Assembly: GCF_003626695.1 (NCBI RefSeq)
Contig: NZ_RBAH01000033.1
Location: 26,041-90,040, forward strand
DNA length: 64,000 bases
Origin: Paenibacillus ginsengarvi
Lineage (GTDB): Bacteria; Bacillota; Bacilli; Paenibacillales; NBRC-103111
Direction: 5' to 3'
Below, piece after piece: positions 46,501 through 52,728 of this stretch. Below the pieces are notes generated by a model. That model did not search any database and was not told where the DNA came from. It saw nothing but the letters and a program-made list of their open reading frames with translations. How positions within the stretch are numbered: position 1 is the first letter of the stretch; each line of letters begins with the position of its first letter. The translations under genes were made by a program, and so were the position numbers.

Positions 46501-49218
46501 GATCTGCTCACCGTGGAAGCCGTTGTATCCGATCCGCTCCTCTGGCGCCTTGACTACACTTCGCCGGGCGGCTTCGTGATCTCCGACGCATCATCCGCTC
46601 TGGATGGACCTTCCGATTGGCAACCGGAAGCGGAGGGCGTCGTACAGGCGGCCGGCATTTACACGAACGACAGCGGCACCGCTAAGCTAGGCACGTACCT
46701 GCTGGGCGGATACACGTGGAGCGACCACACGATCTGTATGCGTATAAGCTCCGACGACGATCAGGCGATAGGGGTTATGTTCCGGGTTCGCGACGGACAG
46801 AACTATTATCGGTTCTCGATGGATCGCTCCGGGGGCTATCGCCGCCTGATCAAAATGGCGGCCGGCACGGCGACCGTACTCTGGCAGGACGGAGGCACCT
46901 ACGTCACAGGCGAAACCTACGATCTAACTATCCGTGCTGTGGGCCGAAGCATTACCATCATCCTGAGTGGGCAAACGCTGGCCACGGTGACGGACAGCAC
47001 CTTCCGTGAGGGGCGAATCGCGCTCTACAGTTGGGCGAATTCAGGCGCGCATTTCTCACGGATTGCAGTTTTCGATGGTGTACGGAGGATCAATGGCTGG
47101 CAGATCGTCGACATCGGGGCAACCGGCGGACCCTCCGTTTGGCAGCTCGGCGGCGGAGCGCTCAAGCAGCGATCCGATATCGGCGGCGGCTCCAGTGCTG
47201 CGGATTCGCCGGAGAAGCCGGGTACGCTTGCCATAAGCGGAGGTGCGGATTGGACGGATTACCGTCTAATCGTTGATCTGAAATCGGACGACCGCGACGG
47301 GATCGGGGTCGTGGTCCGCTACCGCGACATGGACAATTACTATCTGCTTGCACTCGATGAGGAGCGCAGCTTCCGCAGGCTGATCCGGGTTGCGAACGGG
47401 GTGATGACGACAGTTTGGAACGGTGCAGGCGGCTATACACCTGGAAATTCCGTCCGTCTAGTGGTTGATGTGGTCGGAAACCGCATCAACGGATACTTGG
47501 GGGATACTCTCCTATTTTCCGTTAACGACGGGACACATGCGCAAGGGAAGATCGGACTTTACAGTTGGTCGAACAACCGGGCCAACTTCGAGCGTGTAAC
47601 CGTCGTGCCGCCGCCGCAGGACGCACGTTCGCTCTTTTTCGACGATTTCCGGGGGACGGCACTTTCTCCCGCGTGGAGCATTGTCGACAAGGGTACCACG
47701 TTCGACCCATCGATTTGGACGGTCAGTGGGGGCGAACTGCTGCAGTCAAGCAATCTTCACAGCGGCATCCTGGGGGCCGGAATCATCAAGGAAGGTACCT
47801 ACGCACTGGCTGGAGATATGGAATGGCGGGACATCATTTTCCAGGTGGATCTGCGCTCGGATGACGACGATGCGATAGGTGTAATGTTCCGATATACCGA
47901 CGATAACAATTATTACCGCTTCTCTATGGATCGGGAGCGGAAATATAGGCGCTTGGTAAGCAAGGAAGGCGGCATATTCCGGCTCATTTGGGAGGACGAT
48001 ACGCGTTACCAGAAAAACCGGAAGTATCGCTTCACGTTGCTCGCGGACGGAAGCCGAATCGCGGGTTATATGGATGGTATCCTGATCTTTGACCTGGATG
48101 ACGAACAACATGCTAAAGGACGAGTTGCACTCTACTGCTGTGCGAACCGTTGGGCCCGGTTTAGCCGTGTACGTGTTTATCCTGCCGGACTTCGGTACAA
48201 TCACTACCTGCTCGAAGAAGACTTTCCAGTGCTTCGCACCTTCCGCTGGAAGTTTGTAGATGAGGGTGATCAAAACCTTCCATCCCTGTGGAATGTGAAA
48301 ACAGGGAAACTGGTGCAGACCAGCAGCATCGGCGATACCGATTCTGCAAGATCCTTCGGAACGCTAGCTCTGGTCAAAGATAAATACTGGAGTGACTACA
48401 GGCTTACCGTGGTGCTACGCAGCACTTCGCCAGGTGATTTGGGCGTCGTGTTCCGGGTCCATAACGATACGCAGTACTATCGCTTCTCGGTATCCTCGCT
48501 TCATGGGATACGGCTGGTGCGACGCGAAGGCTCCAACACGGCGGTTCTGTGGTCAAGCACCGGCAATCTCGTCATGAACCACGATTACGCCTTAACCGTC
48601 GACTGCATCGGCCAGAGATTTAATCTCTATTTGAACGGTTCGAAATTGGCCGCCGTGCAGGATATCGGGGGGTACACTGAAGGCACGGTCGGACTGTATT
48701 GCAGCGACTGCCCCGGCGCTCAATTCGAAAGCATCCGTCTTGCTGCGCCACAATGGGAGACGTATTATCGTTTTGCACGAGAATCCAAGCTACCCGCCGG
48801 AAGCCGCCTACGTATCCGTTCCGGTAGCGAGGCCGAGCTGTTCACAGCCGTACCACTCGAACGGAACCGCTTTGTGACGGAGCCCTTTGAAGCCGGAGAT
48901 ATCCGTTTTACGGACCAGACGGTAGGACTACGCATTGTAAGTCCGGCAAAGGAGGAGGAGCACCGTTTGAACGTTATACCGGACAGCAGCTATGTGAGCA
49001 CCCTTTTTCGTGTGCTGCGCAAGCAGGACGGTACAGCATTCGTCATAGTGCCTAATGGCGGCGTACCCATGCCGCAGGGCAGCTACGAGATCGGCATGAC
49101 CTATCGCCGCGACAACTCGGCAGTGGATAAGAACGCGCCGGTCGTTTCCGAGTCGGGAATAACGACCCCGGAGATTGTGACCTTTGTCATTCCATCCGAA
49201 CCTGCAGGGTTGCCTTGA
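40510..49218 (+). CDS. 2902-aa giant protein with six jelly-roll repeats
   Basis: Third gene of the cassette, 36 bases after the PLD gene, with the ribosome site GAGGAGG. Residues 1-840 form a long strand-rich region of alternating Gly/Leu/Val patterns (ALYGLSGLFANNMVP, GGLALGAGITIGTLPDNGY), which may relate to DUF6603-type sequences. A Pro/Trp-rich stretch (WPLPDFSASISLEWGPEPTW) leads to Fn3-like modules at about 1200-1400. Residues about 1441-2746 carry six jelly-roll/LamG-like repeats, and the last 150 residues form a separate C-terminal domain. No signal peptide, anchor or protease motif was seen. Codons are very GC-rich (67% G+C in the 60 bases from 43141). It could bind carbohydrate, lipid or another surface through the repeats. 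Confidence 0.8.
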   Translation: MSQAIQKHYVNAGQVLPSIWPSFLPTLPAETFLDDVWVAPLELDKTGESIITRGSLLVNGNLELGLPGVDAVKLVVSAVGGSTYVPLEVQIQPDFAFRMKDVPLALRFSKDLLKPVRRTTSGGADRPAAWEIDTSKEYVDIRFAELDLEINADGDISIGVEGGIDLPPVMLGDSGVVIEAHDVALFLDTANPPPGQVPGWKGVHIKQASLYLPGELGEIVGSLQLLDAYIGNGGFTGQVSTSWTPAHAAKLFGMTFSLERVAISFVQSALVESEIAGSITLPFFDAPVPVTIAVTLNGAFTVRIGGTGASLYELTKPGLLTMKLQSLGFELRDGLFVATMSGTLRPLVGGLDWPGFEVRELSIDSDGNVHVEGGWLDLRDQYSLSFYGFTLEITKLGLGNNDDGSRWIGFSGGIKLVDGLKAGASVEGLRITWGAGEPSLTLEGVGVEFEVPGTLRFKGEVAYRKLMDGADEVHRFDGSIKLELLCLNMTIDGELVIGTASGPDGAYAFFAMYLGVDLPAGIPLWSTGLALYGLSGLFANNMVPDRQPEEPWYGMGPGEGWYKRPEIGVTDLSGKWKNMRGGLALGAGITIGTLPDNGYTFNGRMLLLLSTPGPVLMIEGKANILKERASLGEEPLFRCLVVLDFDAGSLLAGLDVRYKYDNGGRLIDIGAGSELFVSFSDPSAWHLYLGMKEPRERRIRAHILSLFEANAYLMLDPKSLQMGAWVGYDGHWSFGPLKVTLEAWLEANAQLSWRPLHFNGDLLLHGKVELSVFGFGLGLSLDAYMEAEVFDPFHVLGKLEVGIELPWPLPDFSASISLEWGPEPTWPLPPAPLKEVAVEHFKVSTAWPLTAEADLLAPVYSDAGGLLLDWSASPAFDTSAAPPAGAPVVPLDCRPHITFSRNVHDLARAGTLVSVVNPPEERIGDPEKNEGPALVKYALTEVAIDAWRAGVWKTVARTAASTLPANPAGVEKLFGSWAPTPPMPDGGGGNQGQTKLWLWSKNPFDYVRHGGREWQDWISGRFTNMPCVEIPEQTTHCWTFDRIEPGPLTTVGLPPNNMRFWRHPEQSGPTFAWFEPIAPNVHPILLKDESKELGICLPSRLRNERQDQNMLIIQLPEGDNHGVRIYCQDPETAYGYAIDRNGTYHYGKGALPDNPVIEFLADNIMTVSLMWRSTLCLWRVCTIVGASQAQIDEALEIANHNVSEVERWKNISPVLEPHTSYRLLVRTRVDATGVAPLSGSKSSEQTSYAFFRTEGGPGLNTLSIPVGQTELATPFTDLSLYVRQTMPPTVPGPGENRPLPRPVYRAYDLGIAFNEDYVSQLYRMDGRDLVLYVYDSNGKPVRDAEGRLIVLSSGWDTASELLLDEVKKIWVTTIQKSSCARLNPSEIPRDQIIEATGLVLKPDFVHEARLIPLLLHEYFGDSRHYTLGQSAAGHQARLGRWFVEDAGGLSGPSRWEISETGVPPMRVVRQTSNIYSVPLDGNIPGKLGTTLLLADRADLPAGHDDQPRNWTDYRVSVQLRNSDDDAIGVVFRCSTPQRYYRYSMDRERAYRRLVRCVDGVITVLAEDDYVYRTDQDYLVTIEAVGTNIAVYQDGAPVFRVQDATFDRGRIGLYCWGSEGGVFSDVRVDDFRSTAPVVYKYSFTTSRFSNFAHQVNSYNDEMWKATLPSTAINLATSPSVAPATTVTADEDRAWSAFASHPDVAALLANKEDGTTVTRLTRADGATQGFLVRNPEPIDWRRCTISLRRSSELVPMPGLPGIMKITGVSRHAADANVESVSLIVREALNPNGYTVEQQRLPGPIIAPGADETLLDEDFSGTGGVLFQENFGPNALDLYEIVNQGGPSSAWAVNGGSIVQTSNIYGGTFSKNSLPKPGTMAIIGSPDWDDMRVRVRMTSGDDDSIGFVFRYLDDQHYYRFEMNRQFGYRRLLKNAGGTFTQLWQDDVSYASHQPYELEVVAYGRKLYGFIDGAFLFSLEDDSVARGRVGLYCWANQDSRFDLLTVEAVVSDPLLWRLDYTSPGGFVISDASSALDGPSDWQPEAEGVVQAAGIYTNDSGTAKLGTYLLGGYTWSDHTICMRISSDDDQAIGVMFRVRDGQNYYRFSMDRSGGYRRLIKMAAGTATVLWQDGGTYVTGETYDLTIRAVGRSITIILSGQTLATVTDSTFREGRIALYSWANSGAHFSRIAVFDGVRRINGWQIVDIGATGGPSVWQLGGGALKQRSDIGGGSSAADSPEKPGTLAISGGADWTDYRLIVDLKSDDRDGIGVVVRYRDMDNYYLLALDEERSFRRLIRVANGVMTTVWNGAGGYTPGNSVRLVVDVVGNRINGYLGDTLLFSVNDGTHAQGKIGLYSWSNNRANFERVTVVPPPQDARSLFFDDFRGTALSPAWSIVDKGTTFDPSIWTVSGGELLQSSNLHSGILGAGIIKEGTYALAGDMEWRDIIFQVDLRSDDDDAIGVMFRYTDDNNYYRFSMDRERKYRRLVSKEGGIFRLIWEDDTRYQKNRKYRFTLLADGSRIAGYMDGILIFDLDDEQHAKGRVALYCCANRWARFSRVRVYPAGLRYNHYLLEEDFPVLRTFRWKFVDEGDQNLPSLWNVKTGKLVQTSSIGDTDSARSFGTLALVKDKYWSDYRLTVVLRSTSPGDLGVVFRVHNDTQYYRFSVSSLHGIRLVRREGSNTAVLWSSTGNLVMNHDYALTVDCIGQRFNLYLNGSKLAAVQDIGGYTEGTVGLYCSDCPGAQFESIRLAAPQWETYYRFARESKLPAGSRLRIRSGSEAELFTAVPLERNRFVTEPFEAGDIRFTDQTVGLRIVSPAKEEEHRLNVIPDSSYVSTLFRVLRKQDGTAFVIVPNGGVPMPQGSYEIGMTYRRDNSAVDKNAPVVSESGITTPEIVTFVIPSEPAGLP
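44830..48750 (+). repeat. Six tandem jelly-roll (LamG/concanavalin-like) modules
   Basis: Modules start near residues 1441, 1827, 2020, 2195, 2376 and 2568, each about 170-190 aa. Common elements are a W..xD-x-G start, QTSNIY-like and KxGTxxL strands, SDDDDAIGVMFRY, YYRFSMDRxxxYRRL, a LWxDD strand, and G-R-x-GLYCWAN at the end. Repeats 2-6 lie close together, and repeat 1 is separated by about 200 residues. They have diverged too far to show as DNA repeats, so they are an old protein-level expansion. Confidence 0.9.
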
Positions 49219-49300
49219 TCAGAATGGCGAGAGAATTGTCCAAATCCGCTACCCAGCTCGTGCGCTTGGGATAAGAAATAACAGGGACGATAGTTGAACG

Positions 49301-49341
49301 AAACAAGGAGCAGCTTGCCGCGGCGGCTGCTCCTTGTTTTT
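49301..49341 (+). terminator. Terminator of the giant-protein cassette
   Basis: AAACAAGGAGCAGC (49301-49314) pairs with GCTGCTCCTTGTTT and is followed by T residues. It closes the three-gene unit 83 bases after the last stop codon. Confidence 0.9.
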
Positions 49342-49404
49342 ATTAAGTGAAATGGCAGGATAGTAGTCTGCGAGCCAAATTTTGAGTTTCTTATAATTCC
49401 AGTT

Positions 49405-50223
49405 TTATAAATGATGGCTTTGCCGATATTGGGATGGGCTGATGTTCATTTTCTGGGAAAACACGCGGCTTAAGTACAGCCCGTTTTCATAGCCGCATTG
49501 GCTCGCGATTTCATTCAGCGTCAGCTGGGTTTCCAGAAGGAGCGTCCGCACTTTGCTTAACCGTAAGCTGGTGACGTAGTCGGTTGGAGACGTGCCGTAC
49601 ACCGTTTTGAAGCGCCGCGTAAACTGCACAGCACTGAGGCGGAGCTCGCTGGATATCGATTTGAGCGACAAACGCCCCATCGCATGATGACGCAGCAGCT
49701 GCTCTGCGCGCTTCATCAGCGGATCGTCTACCTGCTCCCGCAAATCCCGCTGGGCGCAGTCCCACTCCCACGTATACAGCTGCCACAAGTCTTGCAGCAA
49801 AAAATTGCGCCGTTCCAATGCAAACGAATCGATACGGTCGACTAGCTTCTGGAAATGAAGGTAAGTCGAAGCAAGCCGCTGCATATCTTGAATGACAAAT
49901 TTTCCGACCGGGCTGGGCACCAGCTGACGATCCGATTCGATCCGCTCCCCTTGCGGGGAAAACCAGTTGAAATTCATGATCAGAAACGTAGAAGGCCGGA
50001 TCATGTGGCGATGAAACTGTGTGTGCGGCGGGCAAAGAAGCAGATCGTCCGGACCTGCAACGCCTTCGTGCTTCCCGATCTGATACTGAAACTGCCCTTG
50101 TATTACATAGAACAAAATCCACACAGGGACTTGTACCATTTGATGCAGAAAGGCTTCCTTTCGCACCCATTCCGCCAGGAGAATCAGTTGGGGGTTTAAT
50201 TGTGCAGGTGTGTATGTTTCCAT
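49405..50223 (-). CDS. AraC-family transcriptional regulator (soluble)
   Basis: This 272-aa cytoplasmic regulator has an N-terminal cupin-like sensor region (LFYVIQGQFQYQIGKHEGVAGPDDLLLCPPHTQF, about residues 38-72). The C-terminal AraC DNA-binding domain (about 170-272) has LKSISSELRLSAVQFTRRFK and LNEIASQCGYENGLYLSRVFSQK. ATG 50223 is chosen for the GAGGAG ribosome site; an ATG 9 codons upstream lacks one. It is divergent from the decayed oxidoreductase/binding-protein unit and probably used to regulate that unit and now the intact lipoprotein at 51289. Confidence 0.9.
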   Translation of the reverse strand: METYTPAQLNPQLILLAEWVRKEAFLHQMVQVPVWILFYVIQGQFQYQIGKHEGVAGPDDLLLCPPHTQFHRHMIRPSTFLIMNFNWFSPQGERIESDRQLVPSPVGKFVIQDMQRLASTYLHFQKLVDRIDSFALERRNFLLQDLWQLYTWEWDCAQRDLREQVDDPLMKRAEQLLRHHAMGRLSLKSISSELRLSAVQFTRRFKTVYGTSPTDYVTSLRLSKVRTLLLETQLTLNEIASQCGYENGLYLSRVFSQKMNISPSQYRQSHHL

Positions 50224-50262
50224 ACCAAGTCGACTCCTCATGCAAACCATCTATTGCGCCTC

Positions 50263-50309
50263 ATTATATCGTCCTCTCTATGGTGAAATCAAGTGCATGT
50301 AGAGTGCAT
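50263..50309 (-). promoter_or_regulatory. Promoter of the AraC gene with two direct repeats
   Basis: On the minus strand, TTGATT (50292-50287), an 18-base spacer and TATAAT (50268-50263) form a strong promoter. Just upstream of the -35 box, GTGCAT occurs at 50293-50298 and again at 50304-50309, 11 bases (one helical turn) apart. This is the usual arrangement of a target for an AraC-type protein, so autoregulation and divergent control are likely. Confidence 0.6.
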
Positions 50310-50402
50310 CATTCCTGTATAGGAAAAGGAATGCGGTTTCATTATGATGAACATGTGTACACGACAGAGAGGGATCCCGGTACACCAAGAGGAGCGAAAG
50401 CC

Positions 50403-50536
50403 ATGCTACAGAAAGAAACGGTCGCTGCCAGGGTGACCATATTGACATAGCTCTCGTTGACGGGGGAGGGTTAGCCGGTACTGCGGCAGAAAACGCAGCA
50501 GCACGAAATGGCGTGCATGTGCTGATTGAATATGTG
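50403..50536 (+). pseudogene. Relic: N-terminus of an FAD-dependent oxidoreductase
   Basis: ATG 50403, preceded by AAGAGGAG, opens MLQKETVAARVTILT and stops. Two bases out of frame, the dinucleotide-binding start of an FAD oxidoreductase continues: DIALVDGGGLAGTAAENAAA, then RNGVHVLIE, the GxGxxG-type loop and the acidic end of the second strand. It then fuses directly to binding-protein sequence at 50537. At least one frameshift and one large deletion have occurred. Confidence 0.7.
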
Positions 50537-51003
50537 TGGAAGCGCGTGTTTGAATTGGCAAAAGCGATATATACGATTCCAGACAACGATTCGATAGCGG
50601 AATCTCCGAAGAACCAGTTTATGAAAAACAAGACGCTAGGCATGCTGCTCGATCTGAACATTCTGAACCAGCTCGTTGAGGCCGAAAAGGACGGGCTTCA
50701 TTGGGACGTGGCGCAGTATCCGAGCTACCCAAGCGTGGCCGGTTGTCACCGCTCGCCAGTGATGCGATCAAGAAGACGCTCGGTTCATCCAGTCCAGGAT
50801 TGAAAGGCAAGCATTTGCCAAGCATTTTCAAAAGCAAGCCAGTCCCCTATCCCGTTCCCTCGCAATACCGCGAGCAAGGAGAACGCAATGCGAGAAACAA
50901 GTTTAACAACTACTTGAATGGAACGATCGATGTAAACGGGGCGTTATCGCAGGCAGAAGAAGAAATCAAGCAGCAGTTGGCTGCGGTTAAAGGCGCCAAG
51001 TAA
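50537..51003 (+). pseudogene. Relic: C-terminal half of a duplicated solute-binding protein
   Basis: The sequence parallels 51995-52587 of the intact lipoprotein gene closely (WKRVFELAKAIYTIP, KTLGMLLDLNIL, LPSIFKSKPVPYP, DVNGALSQAEEEIK). It lacks the N-terminal half. Compared with the intact copy it also lacks 130 bases (equivalent of 52185-52314), which shifts the frame. The missing part lies between two imperfect direct repeats beginning GAGCT. The copy therefore cannot be expressed as a binding protein. Confidence 0.9.
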
Positions 51004-51099
51004 CAAATCGGAACAAATAAGCCTTTCCGTCCGTCTGCCGCAATGTCGGGAACGAACGACAGAAAAGGAATCTGCTCCTCATACGGCCTGTAGTAGCAA

Positions 51100-51285
51100 A
51101 ACAAAAACGACACGTTGCTCGCTGTGCAGGCGGTATGGTCCCGTCGGCTACGGGCACGATCTTCGAGATCACCTGTGCAACGGATTCGGAAATGGGTGAA
51201 GCAGGAGGCAAGGCTAACACAATGGTGGCTGATGGTTATACGCTCAACAGCGAAGTGCCATTAATTTTAAAAAACAGGGGGTTAT
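51100..51285 (+). pseudogene. Possible relic: C-terminus of an FAD-dependent oxidoreductase
   Basis: An open stretch reads ARCAGGMVPSATGTIFEI, then DSEMGEAGGKANTMVADGYT and EVPLILKNRGL. This resembles the C-terminal R-C-A-x-G ... MGEAAG ... helix of the same oxidoreductase type as the relic at 50403. Being placed just before the intact lipoprotein gene, it suggests an original tandem duplication of an oxidoreductase-binding protein pair. The remainder of 51004-51100 shows nothing I can name. Confidence 0.35.
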
Positions 51286-51288
51286 CAA

Positions 51289-52587
51289 ATGAATCGTCTC
51301 CAAGCGCGAACAATCGTACTGCTGACCGCTGCAACGGCCGTTGTACTGTCCGGCTGCGGCGGCAAAGAAAACAATGCCGCCGAACCGAAAGAGAGAACGC
51401 CGTCGCCGGTAACGCTTCGCCTTGCCAGCAAAGGGGCCGCTCCCATACTTGACGCAGAATTCCAGCAAGTTGTCGGGGAGCGTCTCAAGGCGAAATATCC
51501 GCACATTACACTTGAATATTTGCCGGAAACAACGGGGACGAAGCTGGATGAACTGATTGCATCCGGCAATGCGCCGGATTTGATCGTCACCAACACAGGC
51601 GCCCTCGCGGAGTACCGGGACATGGAACTGCTGTTCGACATGGAGCCGTTGTTCAAATCGCGGAACTTGAACTTGAGCCGCTTTGAAGCCAACTACATTA
51701 CAGACGTCCGCAATGCCTCGGTCAAAAACGAATTGTATGGATTGCCGATCAACGTCAGCTATCATGCGATGTACTACAACAAAGACATTTTTGATCAAGC
51801 CGGTGCGCCTTACCCGACCGATGGCATGTATTGGGATGACGTGCTGAATCTGGCGAAAAAAGTAACACGTAACGTTGGCGGTGTGCAGTACCATGGTCTC
51901 GATCCAGGCTACACGATAATTTGGATGTCGCAGCCGCTTAGCATAGGAGCGATTGACGCTAACGATCAAGTGACGATCAACAACGACAAGTGGAAGCGTG
52001 TGTTTGAATTGGCAAAAGCGATTTATACGATTCCGGGCAACGAGTTGATAGCGGAATCTCCGAAGAACCAGTTTATGAAAAGCAAGACGCTGGGTATGCT
52101 GCTCGATCTGAACATTCTGACCCAGCTCGTTGAAGCTGAAAAGGACGGGCTTCATTGGGACGTGGCGCAGTATCCGAGCTACCCGGAAAAGCCGAAAACA
52201 TACGGTAATGCAAGCGTATCTACAGTCATTGTGTCCAAAACGACGAAGCATCAGGAGGATGCGGTCAGCGTCATCGAGGCGATGACCTCGGATGAGGTGC
52301 AGATGGAGCTGTCCAAGCGCGGCCGATTGTCACCGCTCGCCAGCGATACGATCAAGAAGGCGCTCGGTTCATCCAGTCCAGGATTGAAAGACAAGCATTT
52401 GCCAAGCATTTTCAAAAGCAAGCCCGTCCCCTATCCGATTTCCTCGCCAAATCGCGGTCAGGGGGAGAGCATCGCCATAAACAAATTCAAAGAGTATTTG
52501 CAAGGAACGATCGACGTGAATCAGGCGCTGTCACAGGCAGAGGAAGAAATCAAGAAGAAACTGGCGACGATCAAAGGCGCCAAATAA
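51289..52587 (+). CDS. Extracellular solute-binding lipoprotein (family 1)
   Basis: This 432-aa sugar-binding lipoprotein has a lipobox LSGC with the modified Cys23 and a charged tether. The mature fold includes ELYGLPINVSYHAMYYNKDIFDQAG (about residues 144-168), typical of family 1 binding proteins. No permease genes accompany it, so it must work with permeases elsewhere or be an orphan. A decayed copy of its second half stands immediately upstream. It is probably controlled by the divergent AraC regulator at 49405. Confidence 0.92.
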   Translation: MNRLQARTIVLLTAATAVVLSGCGGKENNAAEPKERTPSPVTLRLASKGAAPILDAEFQQVVGERLKAKYPHITLEYLPETTGTKLDELIASGNAPDLIVTNTGALAEYRDMELLFDMEPLFKSRNLNLSRFEANYITDVRNASVKNELYGLPINVSYHAMYYNKDIFDQAGAPYPTDGMYWDDVLNLAKKVTRNVGGVQYHGLDPGYTIIWMSQPLSIGAIDANDQVTINNDKWKRVFELAKAIYTIPGNELIAESPKNQFMKSKTLGMLLDLNILTQLVEAEKDGLHWDVAQYPSYPEKPKTYGNASVSTVIVSKTTKHQEDAVSVIEAMTSDEVQMELSKRGRLSPLASDTIKKALGSSSPGLKDKHLPSIFKSKPVPYPISSPNRGQGESIAINKFKEYLQGTIDVNQALSQAEEEIKKKLATIKGAK

Positions 52588-52728
52588 CGAGACAGAAATA
52601 ATGAAGCATACTGATTTACAAAAATGGAGGACGAGTTGTATTCGGTCTTCATGATAATGAAACCTAATATTTCCCCTTTCGATGAACCGGAAGGGATCCA
52701 TTTTAAAGATTAGGGGTGAAATGTTAAG

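Noticed and set aside
44830..48750. Possible CRISPR or DNA tandem repeat array
   Set aside because: The repetition is at protein level only. Unit length is about 550 bases, copies are diverged, and there are no constant short repeats or spacers.
33770..49218. Prophage or phage-tail module
   Set aside because: No capsid, terminase, portal, tape-measure, holin or integrase gene is present; the genes are too few and too modular for a phage region.
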